This document shows positions 32,361-41,563 of a stretch of DNA of 56,494 bases, piece after piece. Source of the stretch: an uncultured Algimonas sp. (GTDB lineage Bacteria; Pseudomonadota; Alphaproteobacteria; Caulobacterales; Maricaulaceae); contig CALDUL010000012.1 of assembly GCA_937923575.1 (NCBI GenBank), positions 1 through 56,494 on the forward strand, written 5' to 3'. The first letter of the stretch is position 1. Each line of letters opens with the position of its first letter. The notes under the pieces were generated by a model, which had not been told where the DNA came from, ran no database searches, and worked only from the letters and a program-made list of their open reading frames with translations. Position numbers and translations under genes: made by a program.

Positions 32361-32933
32361 ATGACCCAGACACGTGCCGTCCCGCCAAACGCTGTCCTGC
32401 GTCTGCGCCTTGCGACGCTGGATGATGTCGATGCGATCAGCGCGTTGCAGCAACGCGCGATCATGGAATTGCAGCAGGCCTTCCTCACCCCCGTTCAGGT
32501 CGAGGCGAGCCAGGCCGCTATGGGTCTGGACACGCAATTGATAGAGGACGGGACCTATTTCTGCGTCGAGGACATGAGCGGCGACAAGGCGGAGCTCGTC
32601 GGATGTGGCGGCTGGTCGTATCGCGCGACGCTCTACGGTGGCAACCACTCGGCCGGGCGTAGCGCCAGGCCGCTCGATCCGGCAACCGAGCGCGCCCGCA
32701 TCCGCGCCATGTACACCCACCCCGAACACACGCGTAGGGGAGTCGGCCGCATGGTCATTGCAGCCGGGGAGCAGGCCGCTCGCGGGCGAGGCTTTACGGC
32801 TATGGAGATGGCAGCAACCGAGGCGGGAAAGCCGTTCTACCTGTCCTGCAACTATGCCGTCGAAGAGGCTTTTATGGACGAGGGCGGGGCAGTAGCTGTG
32901 CCGCTCTACCGCATGGCAAAAACCTTGAAATAG
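32361..32933 (+). CDS. GNAT family N-acetyltransferase
   Basis: A 190-residue acyl-CoA-dependent acetyltransferase. The fold begins LRLRLATLDDVDAISALQQRAI, and the CoA-binding motif A reads AMYTHPEHTRRGVGRMVIAAGEQAA (R-x-x-G-x-G type). The C-terminal strand region includes NYAVEEAF. The target is unknown. Start ATG 32361. The gap 32124-32360 to the divergent TonB receptor holds a short CCGGAT..ATCCGG inverted repeat (32175-32200) and a GTTGC..GCAAC hairpin, and otherwise nothing I recognise. Confidence 0.87.
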   Translation: MTQTRAVPPNAVLRLRLATLDDVDAISALQQRAIMELQQAFLTPVQVEASQAAMGLDTQLIEDGTYFCVEDMSGDKAELVGCGGWSYRATLYGGNHSAGRSARPLDPATERARIRAMYTHPEHTRRGVGRMVIAAGEQAARGRGFTAMEMAATEAGKPFYLSCNYAVEEAFMDEGGAVAVPLYRMAKTLK

Positions 32934-33013
32934 CGCATTAATTTTCGGGAACTTCCCCTTGCTAAGGGCGTTGTGGCATTGGCACGAGGGTTTAGCAGCC
33001 CGGAGGCGTACCC

Positions 33014-33029
33014 TTAGGTTAGCGTTAAC
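33014..33029 (+). promoter_or_regulatory. CtrA-like box upstream of the hybrid kinase
   Basis: TTAG-N7-TTAAC, one base from the CtrA consensus TTAA-N7-TTAAC. It lies 102 bases before the kinase start, in the 32934-33130 gap. Such half sites occur by chance at a moderate rate. Confidence 0.35.
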
Positions 33030-33130
33030 CCAATCCTGCCAACCCCGTTACCAAAATAAGCTGCCTGATGGGATGGGCAGCCCCAGATTTGGGAAAGTGC
33101 GGCCCTGCGGGCTGCAGGGGGACTGATACT

Positions 33131-35197
33131 ATGCGCGGTATAACTCGGTCGGTCAAAACCAGAACAAACGCATCGTCAGCCCTGCAAGAGCCAAAGTTGG
33201 ACGCCGACTTCGTCGCAAAGGTCGTCGCCGCCACCGACAGTGCCTGCGTCTTTACAGGGCAAGACGGCAATGTCTCGGCGGTATATGGCAATTTCGCGCG
33301 AATTTCTGGCTTCGGTGAAAAAGACAGCATTGTCGGCCAATCGATGATCGAAATCATGCAAGCCCTCGATCTGCGCGATCTCGACGGCAATATTTTCATG
33401 AAAAATGACGAATTGGCCGACGCCCTGCGCGGCATGCTCGCGTCCAACACGGAAGTACGCCTGCAAAACATGACGACCCGCGCCGATGGCGCGATGGTCT
33501 TGCTGGAAAGTTTCTTTCCCGGCGATGGAACGATCCTGTCGGTTCTGCGCGATATCACGGACGTTGCCGAAGACCGCGCCATGCTGCGCTACGCCATGAA
33601 CACGGCAAGTGCGGGCTATTGGTCAATGGACTTGCGCACGGGAGCGTTCTCATTCTCCGACAGCGTCAATGCGCGGCTGTCGGACAAGGAGCGCGCGCAG
33701 ATCGCCGAGCGCGGCCTGTTCGCGATTATTCACAAGGACGACGTCGCACGCATGGCCACGGATTGGCAGAATATCGTCTCCGGTTTGGGCGAATTTGACC
33801 TAACCTACCGTGTCGTGACTGAGGCCGAAGGCGTGATGTGGCAGCGCTCCATCGGCGAAGTCCAGACGCTACCGGATGGCACGCGCGTCAAAGCGACGGC
33901 TTTTGTTATCGAGATTACGGATGACATGAAGGCGCGTGAGGATTTGCAGGAAGCGCAGGACACGGCCGCGCAAAAAGAAGATTTCATGGCCCGGATGAGC
34001 CACGAAATTCGCACGCCGCTCAACGCCATCATCGGTATGGCGGATAGCCTGCAGGACGAGGACATGTCCCCGGTCGTCCGCGATGTGGTCGGAGATATTG
34101 AGGCCGCTGCCGACAATCTCAGTCAATTGCTGACGCATACGCTTGATCACGCCAAGCTTTCTTCGGGTACAGTGAAGGCAGATTTCGAGCCCTTTGATCC
34201 GCGAGTGTTGATCAACAGCTGTATGCGGACCTGGCGCGCGAAGATGACTGCCAAGGGTCTCGAGTTCAAAGTGGGCATGGCGGACGATGTTCCTGAAAGC
34301 CTGCCGCTCGATAATTTCCGCGTCCGCCAATGCCTCGACAACATGCTGTCCAATGCGGTGAAATTTACGCAAAAAGGCCGCGTCATATTGGCGGCACGCA
34401 AGGTCGAACACGCGGGTCGTCCTCATCTCGCGCTGATCGTGCAGGACAGCGGCATCGGTATGACGCCAGAGCAACAGCGCAAGATCTTCAACGCCTATAA
34501 TCAGGCCGACGATACCATTTCCCGGCGCTATGGCGGCACCGGGCTCGGCCTGTCGATCTCGCGCCAGCTGGCTGTGCTGATGGGCGGGTCGCTGACGGTG
34601 CGGTCAACTCCGGGCAAGGGATCGGCCTTCGTGCTGATGCTGCCATTCGATCCGCAAGCTGCTTTGAACGAAAATTCTGCAGCGGCTACGATAGATGTCG
34701 CCGCCACCGGAGCTCCTGCAGCGCCGACCGCTGCTGCCTCCGCTTCGCAGCAGCCAGCGCCCAAAGCCGAGGTGCCGCGCCTGCCGTTCGAGGGGCTGTC
34801 GGTTCTCTGCGTTGAGGATAATCCGATCAATCAGAAGGTTGTCGAGCGCCTGATCGGTTCACGTGTATCGCAGCTACACTTCGCCAATCACGGCAGAGAA
34901 GGTCTCGCGGTTCTGAACACCGTGCATATCGACGTGGTACTGATGGATATTCACATGCCCGTCATGGACGGCATCGAGACGACGATGGAAATCCGCTCGT
35001 CCAACAAGACCTATGCCAATGTCATCATCATCGCACTGACGGCCGACCCGGATTATCAGCAGATGCGCATCTGCCGGAACATCGGGATGAATGACACCAT
35101 CGCCAAACCCGTGCGCCGCGAAGACATCCTCGAAGCCTTCAATCGCACGATGGGCAGCCTGTCCGATTCGCATGGCGTCCAGGTCGCTCTCGGCTGA
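33131..35197 (+). CDS. Hybrid sensor histidine kinase/response regulator
   Basis: A 688-residue cytoplasmic signalling protein (no membrane segment). Two PAS domains occupy about residues 20-270. A dimerisation/phosphoacceptor domain carries FMARMSHEIRTPLNAIIGM (His291). The HATPase domain follows, with the N box and the G boxes DSGIGMT and GGTGLGLSIS. A Pro/Ala linker leads to a receiver (LCVEDNPINQ; LMDIHMPVMDG with Asp606; KPVRRED). The lack of membrane segments implies an internal signal sensed through PAS. No partner phosphotransferase gene is adjacent. A CtrA-like box upstream suggests cell-cycle control. Start ATG 33131. Confidence 0.93.
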   Translation: MRGITRSVKTRTNASSALQEPKLDADFVAKVVAATDSACVFTGQDGNVSAVYGNFARISGFGEKDSIVGQSMIEIMQALDLRDLDGNIFMKNDELADALRGMLASNTEVRLQNMTTRADGAMVLLESFFPGDGTILSVLRDITDVAEDRAMLRYAMNTASAGYWSMDLRTGAFSFSDSVNARLSDKERAQIAERGLFAIIHKDDVARMATDWQNIVSGLGEFDLTYRVVTEAEGVMWQRSIGEVQTLPDGTRVKATAFVIEITDDMKAREDLQEAQDTAAQKEDFMARMSHEIRTPLNAIIGMADSLQDEDMSPVVRDVVGDIEAAADNLSQLLTHTLDHAKLSSGTVKADFEPFDPRVLINSCMRTWRAKMTAKGLEFKVGMADDVPESLPLDNFRVRQCLDNMLSNAVKFTQKGRVILAARKVEHAGRPHLALIVQDSGIGMTPEQQRKIFNAYNQADDTISRRYGGTGLGLSISRQLAVLMGGSLTVRSTPGKGSAFVLMLPFDPQAALNENSAAATIDVAATGAPAAPTAAASASQQPAPKAEVPRLPFEGLSVLCVEDNPINQKVVERLIGSRVSQLHFANHGREGLAVLNTVHIDVVLMDIHMPVMDGIETTMEIRSSNKTYANVIIIALTADPDYQQMRICRNIGMNDTIAKPVRREDILEAFNRTMGSLSDSHGVQVALG

Positions 35198-35212
35198 GGA
35201 AACCGGGCCTCG

Positions 35213-35884
35213 CTAGCGGGGCAATCCCACGAATTTACCGTCACGCTCCAGCGCGCGCAGCCATGCGGGGCGCTGGACCATGCGTTCCACATAGTCCGTG
35301 ACGGAGGGGTAGGGGTCGAGCAACCCCTCGCGCAACCGCGCCATATAGAGCGTGTAGCCAAAGGCGATGTCGGCGGTCGTGAAGCGGTTGCCCGCAATAA
35401 AGTCATGAACTGTCAGCTGCTCGTTCAGTGCAGATAATGCCGCTTTCAGCCGCGGTCCGGTGAAGGCCTTGTCCACCGCGCCCAGCACGCCTTTGGCCAC
35501 GCCGCGCACGATGAACGGCGCGCGTTCGCCCGCAATTCCGTGCACGAATTGCGTGGTCAGAAGCGGCTGCACCGTCGCTCCGGCCGCGTGGAACCAGAAG
35601 AGATAATCGGCGCGTAGAGGATCATCCGGACCGGGCCGTAGATCGCTCTCGGGTGCGCGGTCCAGGACGTAGTCGATGATTGCCGCGCTCTCGCTAATCG
35701 CGACATCGCCGTCGGTCAGCAGCGGTGCGGTGCCAAAGGGCGACAGCGCCTTGAATTCGTCCGGCGCCAGCATGGTTACCGGGTCGCGGTCATACATGAC
35801 CAGCTGATGCTCTATGCCAAGCTCCTCCAACAGCCAGAGAATGCGAATGGACGCGGAGTTTTCCAGGTGGTGAAGCGTGATCAT
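35213..35884 (-). CDS. Glutathione S-transferase family protein
   Basis: A 223-residue protein with an N-terminal thioredoxin fold (TLHHLENSASIRILWLLEELGIEH), cis-Pro segment (SPFGTAPLLTDGDVAISESAAIIDYVLD) and helical C-terminal domain (NRFTTADIAFGYTLYMARL). NSAS/R near the start matches the active-site Ser area of beta/theta-like GSTs. The ATG at 35884 overlaps the panC stop by four bases, so it is the last gene of the minus-strand operon dacA-like, 42-aa peptide, panC, GST. Its job in this operon is unclear. Confidence 0.9.
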   Translation of the reverse strand: MITLHHLENSASIRILWLLEELGIEHQLVMYDRDPVTMLAPDEFKALSPFGTAPLLTDGDVAISESAAIIDYVLDRAPESDLRPGPDDPLRADYLFWFHAAGATVQPLLTTQFVHGIAGERAPFIVRGVAKGVLGAVDKAFTGPRLKAALSALNEQLTVHDFIAGNRFTTADIAFGYTLYMARLREGLLDPYPSVTDYVERMVQRPAWLRALERDGKFVGLPR

Positions 35885-36762
35885 GTCGGGTCCACGGCGC
35901 AGTTGTCGATAAGGCGGACCAGGCGATCCGGGGCAGGGCAATGCGCCGCGATGAGCAGCCGGGCGGGGCGCTCGATCGGGCCACGCGTAATTGGCGCGAG
36001 GCTTTCCGCATCCGCCAGGCTGACGTAGTCGACGGCGGCGAAACCGGCATCCAGCAGCGCGCGCGCCGCCCAATCCAGCGTCGCTTCGACGGACTGCTTG
36101 TCCTCCAGCCGGGTCTTGGCACCGAACATCACACCGTTGAGCGCGCGTGCGGTCTCCAGTCCAGCGTCGTCGAAATATCGGTTGCGCGAGGACAAGGCGA
36201 GGCCATGACCGTCCCGCGCGATCTTGGCTCCGATGATGTCCAACGGCATGTCGAGATCGCGCACCAGACGCCGGATGACGGCCAATTGCTGATAGTCTTT
36301 CTCGCCAAAAACGGCGGAGTCCGGCTGTACGCGGTTCAGCAGCTTGGCGACGACCAGCGCGACCCCGTGAAAAAACGTCGGGCGGTGATCTGTCTCCAGA
36401 TTATCGCCCACACCACCGACACGTACAGTGGTGGAATGGTCGTCGAAATACATGTGATCGCGACTGGGCGTGTAGATGATGTCCACGCCCAACCCGGCCA
36501 GCAGCTTTCGATCCGCTTTCAGGTCGCGTGGATAGGCTTCGAAATCCTCGCCCGGCGCAAATTGGGTCGGATTGACGAAGATTGACACGATGACCCGTTC
36601 GGCCCGCCGTTTCGCCAGCCGGATCAGCGACAAATGCCCCTCATGCAACGCGCCCATCGTCGGTACGAATGCGATGCGGTCACCCTCGCTGCGAAATGCC
36701 CGCACGCGCGTGCGCAGGCTCGAAAGCGAACGAATGGTGGCGGGCTGATTGCGGTTGGTCAT
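35881..36762 (-). CDS. panC: Pantothenate synthetase
   Basis: A 293-residue enzyme that joins pantoate and beta-alanine with ATP to make pantothenate, the last step before coenzyme A precursors. It has the HIGH-like motif (VPTMGALHEGHLSLI), IFVNPTQFAPGEDFEAYPR, FGEKDYQQL, and the KMSKS-like SSRNRYF. Length is normal. Start ATG 36762, which overlaps the stop of a 42-codon gene (ATGA). Coupling to that peptide may set the level of PanC. The stop overlaps the GST start. Confidence 0.95.
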   Translation of the reverse strand: MTNRNQPATIRSLSSLRTRVRAFRSEGDRIAFVPTMGALHEGHLSLIRLAKRRAERVIVSIFVNPTQFAPGEDFEAYPRDLKADRKLLAGLGVDIIYTPSRDHMYFDDHSTTVRVGGVGDNLETDHRPTFFHGVALVVAKLLNRVQPDSAVFGEKDYQQLAVIRRLVRDLDMPLDIIGAKIARDGHGLALSSRNRYFDDAGLETARALNGVMFGAKTRLEDKQSVEATLDWAARALLDAGFAAVDYVSLADAESLAPITRGPIERPARLLIAAHCPAPDRLVRLIDNCAVDPT

Positions 36763-36887
36763 TCGTTGTCTCCGCCGTCTCGCTCGGATCTCTGCTTGTG
36801 CCAGCGTATCATCATGATTCCGACGGCTAGACTTAGCGCCGCCCAGAGCGGGAAAGTAGCGATGGCGTTCTGGATGGTGGAGCCCAT
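36759..36887 (-). CDS. 42-residue single-pass membrane peptide, coupled to panC
   Basis: A short gene. ATG at 36887 is preceded by a strong GGGGGCGG ribosome site, and the TGA overlaps the panC ATG by four bases. The peptide has a polar N-terminus, one hydrophobic helix (AIATFPLWAALSLAVGIMMI), a positive patch (RWHKQRSERD) and an acidic end (GGDNE). Positive-inside logic places the C-terminus in the cytoplasm. No family is known to me. It sits 18 bases after the carboxypeptidase stop. Confidence 0.6.
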   Translation of the reverse strand: MGSTIQNAIATFPLWAALSLAVGIMMIRWHKQRSERDGGDNE

Positions 36888-36905
36888 GGCCGCCCCCTAG
36901 CGCGT

Positions 36906-38021
36906 CTATCCGCCGGAGAGAACCATGCATCGGCGCGCGGACGTCGAGAGGATTGCGGCGTGGTCGGCGCAGAGCTGTCGAGCTTGTGCGGAGCTTAGGC
37001 CTTCGACACGCGCGGCGTGGACCGGGCGACCATTGGCGTGACCGCTGCGGCGCGCGACGCGTCCTTGTCCCGCGGCTCGTAGCAAGGTTTCGGCGTGGAT
37101 GGCGGCTTCGGCGGGACTGGCGTAGCCGCCGATCTGGACGGCCCAGCCAGATTGCGCGCTCGCCATGATCGGCGTGGTCTTGGCCTCTACGGGTTCGCGG
37201 CGCACAATGCGGCGGGGCTGCGCGGGCGGCGCATCGATCTGGGCCATGACGTCGAAGCCGCGCTCGATCAGCTCCTCCATATGGGTGTTGCGAGAGGTCT
37301 TGGATGCTCCGCCCAGCACCACCGCGATCAGGCGGCGCGGGCGACCGTCCATCTGCCGCACGGCACTGATGACGAGATTGTGTCCTGAGGCGCGGGTGTA
37401 GCCGGTCTTGAAGCCGTCCACATCCGGGCGGACCAGCAACGCGTTGGTCGACCTGCGGCCGCGAAACTCGGTCTGGCCGAAATAGTGATAGTGCTGCGGA
37501 AAGCGGGTGAGGGTGGCGTGGGCGAGCTTTGCCATATCGCGTGCCGTCGTGATCTGGTCGTCATTGGGCAAGCCGTTGGCATTGCGGAAGGTCGTGCGCT
37601 GCATTTTGAGGCTGCGCGCTGTGTCGGTCATCTTCGCCGCGAAGGCCTGTTCGCTGCCTGCCAGCGCTTCGGCCAGCACGACAGCGGCGTCGTTGGAACT
37701 GCGAACGGCGACGGCCTGCACGAGCGTCTCGACACTGACCGATTGTCCGGTCTTCAGGCCCATTTTTACCGGCGGCGTGCGTGCCGCGTTTGCGGAGACT
37801 TTCAGCGGTGTGTCCATGCGGATGCGGCCTGCATCAATGGCCTCGAATGTCAGGTAGAGCGTCATGATCTTGGTCAGGCTCGCCGGGTGGCGCGGGCCGT
37901 CGATATCGCGCGCGTGCAGAACTTCGAGGCTGTCCGCATCCACGATGATCGACGCATAGCGCCCATCTGCGAAGGCAGGGGCGCTCCACAACATCAGCAA
38001 TATGGTCAGAAGTGCCCTCAT
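36906..38021 (-). CDS. D-alanyl-D-alanine carboxypeptidase (S11) with SPOR domain
   Basis: A 371-residue exported peptidoglycan enzyme that trims the terminal D-Ala from stem peptides. A signal peptide ends near PAFADG. The S11 catalytic motifs are SLTK (residues 48-51, Ser nucleophile), SSN in AVRSSNDAAVV, and KTG in DGFKTGYTR. After a linker a SPOR-like domain (SGWAVQIGGYASPAEA) begins at about residue 292. SPOR domains bind denuded glycan at division septa, so the enzyme probably acts at the septum. The C-terminal amphipathic anchor of classical PBP5 is replaced by this domain. Upstream member of the panC operon. Confidence 0.93.
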   Translation of the reverse strand: MRALLTILLMLWSAPAFADGRYASIIVDADSLEVLHARDIDGPRHPASLTKIMTLYLTFEAIDAGRIRMDTPLKVSANAARTPPVKMGLKTGQSVSVETLVQAVAVRSSNDAAVVLAEALAGSEQAFAAKMTDTARSLKMQRTTFRNANGLPNDDQITTARDMAKLAHATLTRFPQHYHYFGQTEFRGRRSTNALLVRPDVDGFKTGYTRASGHNLVISAVRQMDGRPRRLIAVVLGGASKTSRNTHMEELIERGFDVMAQIDAPPAQPRRIVRREPVEAKTTPIMASAQSGWAVQIGGYASPAEAAIHAETLLRAAGQGRVARRSGHANGRPVHAARVEGLSSAQARQLCADHAAILSTSARRCMVLSGG

Positions 38022-38113
38022 GAGACGCGGCTAGGGCGTGCGTGGTTAATGAAACGTTATGTACACATACCTCCCCTAGGCAAATCACTCTTCGCCCACT
38101 ATTTGGCTGCGAT

Positions 38114-38470
38114 ATGATCTCGCCCACCCTCGGACCCGATAAGCAAGCGCCCAACACGCCGGGCGGTGATGAGGGTGTGGAACGCGGCGTTGCGACCAAG
38201 GTCCGCGAAAAGACCAAGAAGCCCGCCATGTACCGCGTGCTGCTGATGAATGACGACTACACGCCGATGGAATTCGTCGTCTCGATCCTCATGGGCATCT
38301 TCAAGAAGACGCAGGAAGAGGCGACGCAGATCATGCTCAACGTCCACCAGAGCGGGATCGGGACCTGCGGTGTCTATACTTTCGAGGTCGCCGAGACCAA
38401 GGTGGCGCAGGTCATGGACGCAGCGAGGCGCAATCAGCATCCGCTGCAATGTACCCTGGAGAAGGCATAG
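38114..38470 (+). CDS. clpS: ATP-dependent Clp protease adaptor ClpS
   Basis: A 118-residue adaptor that delivers N-degron substrates to ClpA. A Lys-rich, flexible N-terminus precedes the core [18 protein letters not shown] (with the N-degron pocket residues of the NDDYTPM loop), then [27 protein letters not shown]. Length is normal for the alphaproteobacterial form. Start ATG 38114. Divergent from the carboxypeptidase operon and 223 bases before clpA in the same direction, with a GC hairpin between them. Confidence 0.95.
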   Translation: MISPTLGPDKQAPNTPGGDEGVERGVATKVREKTKKPAMYRVLLMNDDYTPMEFVVSILMGIFKKTQEEATQIMLNVHQSGIGTCGVYTFEVAETKVAQVMDAARRNQHPLQCTLEKA

Positions 38471-38492
38471 CGCTTTTCCTGATCCGAGAGGG

Positions 38493-38515
38493 GCTCCCGG
38501 CGACTGTCCGGGAGC
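38493..38515 (+). terminator. Possible weak terminator/hairpin between clpS and clpA
   Basis: A perfect 8-bp stem (38493-38500 with 38508-38515) and a 7-nt loop, without a good T tract (GAGCCTTTGCG). It probably slows or partly stops transcription, or stabilises the clpS mRNA end. The rest of 38516-38693 shows no gene. Confidence 0.45.
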
Positions 38516-38693
38516 GAGCCTTTGCGCTTACGCCGCCCCGATCTCTTCGGACATACCGCCACATGGCGCTGGGCTTGACCCACGTTAAAGCTGTGACATC
38601 GATTTCACGAAACGGTGCGCAGATCGCCGCATTCGGGGCGTTGCAAAGGTCCATCCGCCTCCCCAAGTCGGATAGTCGAAAGGAAGGCTAATT

Positions 38694-41009
38694 ATGGCAT
38701 CATTCTCTCCAGTCTTGGAAGAAACCATCCATCGCGCCCTGACGCTCGCCAGTGACCGTAAACACGAACTGGCGACGCTGGAGCATCTGCTGCTCGCGCT
38801 GCTGGATGATCAGGACGCCGCCGCCGTTATCAAGGCGTGTGGTGTCGATATTGAACCCCTGCGCGCAGACGTGACGCGCTATCTCGACGAGGACCTCGCC
38901 TCGTTGGTCGTCGAAGAGTTCGAAGAGGCACGCCCGACCGCCGGTTTCCACCGGGTGATCCAGCGGGCCGTGATCCACGTGCAGAGCTCCGGCCGCGAAG
39001 AAGTGACGGGCGCCAATGCGCTGGTCGCACTCTTTGCCGAACGCGAGAGCCACGCCGTCTATTTCCTGCAGGAGCGGGACATGACGCGCTATGACGCCGT
39101 GAACTACATCAGCCACGGCATCGGCAAGAACGGCGAAAAGACGCAAGCCAAGGCTCCGACAGGCGCAGGCGAGGACGGCGAAGATTCCAACGCCAAGGAT
39201 CCGCTGGCCGAATACACGGTCAACCTCAACCAGAAGGCTCGAGACGGCGACATCGATCCGCTGATCGGTCGCGCTGACGAGGTCGAGCGCTGCATCATGG
39301 TGCTGAGCCGGCGCCGCAAAAATAACCCGCTGCTGGTGGGGGATCCAGGCGTGGGCAAGACCGCCATCGCCGAAGGCATCGCGCGCCGCATCGTCAATGA
39401 CGACGTGCCGGATGTGCTGGCTGACAACACGATCTACTCGCTCGATATGGGCGCGCTGCTCGCTGGTACCCGCTACCGCGGAGACTTCGAGGAGCGGCTG
39501 AAGGCTGTCGTGACCAAGCTGCAGGACACGCCCGGCGCGATTCTGTTCATCGACGAAATCCACACCATCATCGGTGCGGGCGCAACGAGCGGTGGGGCGA
39601 TGGATGCGTCCAACCTGCTGAAGCCCGCGCTGCAGAGCGGCAAGCTGCGCTGCATGGGCTCGACGACCTATAAGGAATACCGTCAGCACTTCGAGAAGGA
39701 TCGCGCGCTGTCCCGTCGCTTCCTGAAGATCGACGTGTCCGAGCCGACGTCCGACGATGCGGTGAAGATCCTGCAGGGCCTCACGCCTTACTTCGCGGAG
39801 TTCCACAAGGTCGAGTACACACCCGAAGCCATCGAACAGGCCGTGCGCCTGTCGGTCCGTCACATCACGGACCGGAAGCTGCCGGACAAGGCCATCGACA
39901 TCATCGACGAGGCGGGTGCGCGCACCAAGCTGGTGCCGGAAGACGAGCGAAAGTCCGTCATCGGCGTCAAGGAGATCGAGGCCGTCGTGTCGAAGATCGC
40001 TCGTATTCCTCCCAAGTCCATCTCCCGCGATGACGAGAAAGCTCTCGCCTCGCTGGAACAGGACCTCAAGCGCATGGTGTTCGGCCAGGATAGCGCCATC
40101 GAGCAGGTCGCGGCGGCTGTGAAGCTGTCCCGTGCCGGTCTGCGCGAGCCCAACAAGCCGATCGGCTCCTACCTCTTCGCTGGCCCCACGGGCGTCGGCA
40201 AGACCGAGGTCGCGCGCCAGCTCGCCATGACGCAGGGCTTGGAGCTGCTCCGGTTTGATATGTCGGAGTATATGGAGCGCCACACGGTGTCGCGCCTGAT
40301 TGGGGCGCCTCCGGGCTATGTCGGCTATGATCAGGGCGGTCTTCTGACCGATGCGGTCAATCAGAACCCGCATTGTGTGCTGCTGCTTGACGAGATCGAG
40401 AAGGCCCATCCGGACATCTACAACATCCTGTTGCAGGTGATGGACAATGGATTCCTGACCGACAGCAATGGTCGCAAGGTCGACTTCCGCAACGTCATCA
40501 TTATCATGACGACCAATGCGGGCGCAGCCGACGCGGCCAAGGCTGGCATCGGCTTTGGCCGGGGCACGAAGGATGACGAGCAGGAGGCCGCGATCAAGCG
40601 CCGCTTCACGCCCGAATTCCGCAACCGCCTCGATGCCGTGGTCATGTTCGCACCGCTGTCCAAGGAGCACATTGCGCGTGTCGTCGACAAGTTCGTCATC
40701 CAGCTGGAAGCTCAGCTGGCCGATCGCAAGATCGAGTTCGAACTATCGAAGGGTGCCAACGCCTGGCTGGCCGAAAAAGGCTATGACAAGCGCTACGGTG
40801 CCCGTCCGCTCGGCCGCACGATTCAGGAGTTCATCAAGAAGCCGCTGGCTGACGAGATCCTGTTCGGAAAGTTGAAATATGGCGGCCTGGTCAAGGTCGG
40901 CGTGGACCGAAAGAAAGAGGACAAGAACCTGACGTTCAAGTTCGTCCCGGCTCCCAAACCGAAGACGCCAAAGGACGAGGGGTCTGAAAGTCCGAAGGAG
41001 GACGCGTAA
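38694..41009 (+). CDS. clpA: ATP-dependent Clp protease ATP-binding subunit ClpA
   Basis: A 771-residue AAA+ unfoldase that partners ClpP. The double Clp N-domain comes first (residues 1-145), then AAA-1 with Walker [10 protein letters not shown] (about residue 217) and Walker [11 protein letters not shown], then AAA-2 with GPTGVGKTE (about residue 498), [12 protein letters not shown] and the C-terminal D2-small domain ([20 protein letters not shown]). No ClpB-type middle coiled coil is present. Length and order fit ClpA. The ribosome site AAGGAAGG precedes the ATG by 7 bases. The terminator at 41066 closes the unit. ClpS immediately upstream supports the N-end-rule role. Confidence 0.97.
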   Translation: MASFSPVLEETIHRALTLASDRKHELATLEHLLLALLDDQDAAAVIKACGVDIEPLRADVTRYLDEDLASLVVEEFEEARPTAGFHRVIQRAVIHVQSSGREEVTGANALVALFAERESHAVYFLQERDMTRYDAVNYISHGIGKNGEKTQAKAPTGAGEDGEDSNAKDPLAEYTVNLNQKARDGDIDPLIGRADEVERCIMVLSRRRKNNPLLVGDPGVGKTAIAEGIARRIVNDDVPDVLADNTIYSLDMGALLAGTRYRGDFEERLKAVVTKLQDTPGAILFIDEIHTIIGAGATSGGAMDASNLLKPALQSGKLRCMGSTTYKEYRQHFEKDRALSRRFLKIDVSEPTSDDAVKILQGLTPYFAEFHKVEYTPEAIEQAVRLSVRHITDRKLPDKAIDIIDEAGARTKLVPEDERKSVIGVKEIEAVVSKIARIPPKSISRDDEKALASLEQDLKRMVFGQDSAIEQVAAAVKLSRAGLREPNKPIGSYLFAGPTGVGKTEVARQLAMTQGLELLRFDMSEYMERHTVSRLIGAPPGYVGYDQGGLLTDAVNQNPHCVLLLDEIEKAHPDIYNILLQVMDNGFLTDSNGRKVDFRNVIIIMTTNAGAADAAKAGIGFGRGTKDDEQEAAIKRRFTPEFRNRLDAVVMFAPLSKEHIARVVDKFVIQLEAQLADRKIEFELSKGANAWLAEKGYDKRYGARPLGRTIQEFIKKPLADEILFGKLKYGGLVKVGVDRKKEDKNLTFKFVPAPKPKTPKDEGSESPKEDA

Positions 41010-41065
41010 GCGCCGCAAGCTCTAGCGAATGGACGCGTGCCGTGCGCGGAAAACGCAACAAAACC

Positions 41066-41096
41066 AGCCGCTCCGGGATACCCGGGGCGGCTTTTT
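41066..41096 (+). terminator. Rho-independent terminator of clpA
   Basis: A 12-bp stem with one G-U pair (41066-41077 with 41081-41092), a 3-nt loop and a T run. It is 56 bases after the clpA stop. Confidence 0.93.
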
Positions 41097-41129
41097 CTTG
41101 TGTGTAGGAGGAGACGGCGTTCTGCGAGT

Positions 41130-41176
41130 GGTCAGATGATGCGGTTCAAGACCGCAACATCTGAGGTCCCCTGACC
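41130..41176. other. Structured intergenic segment between clpA and ktrB
   Basis: In the 466-base gap 41098-41563 I see one nested hairpin (41133-41163: CAGATG..CATCTG outside, GCGGT..ACCGC inside) with GGTCAG/CTGACC extending it at 41130 and 41171. No open frame or promoter that I trust lies in the gap. It might be a small RNA, or a remnant. Confidence 0.3.
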
Positions 41177-41563
41177 GAGCATAAAAGCGTGCTGGTCTCG
41201 CGCGACACCTTGGCGTCGGCAGCACTGAAAGCTTCGATCGGGGTAACATGTGTCTGTTCACCCGCCGTCTATCGGACACGGTTCGGCTAATTTCAGGACA
41301 GAAGGCTCCGTCCAAGATTGACGATGGTGTGACTGTCGAAAACTCAGACAGGTGGCCAACGCCATTCTCAGTAGAGTGGGCGCACCTTGTTTGCGATCCG
41401 GGAGAGTGCCGATTGCCCCCTCAAACCAGACAATCTTAGCCCCGCATGGAAACTACAGCGACCATAGGCGCATCGGCTCTTGCAACGATGAGCTCCGACA
41501 TCTGCAAGACCGCTCGTGCATGCGCTTAACACGCAATCCGTGCCGGTCAGAACTATTCCGACC

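Noticed and set aside
38700-40670. 656-codon minus-strand frame opposite clpA
   Set aside because: Antisense to an unmistakable ClpA. The protein has shadow-like composition (His/Arg/Val-rich) and no motifs.
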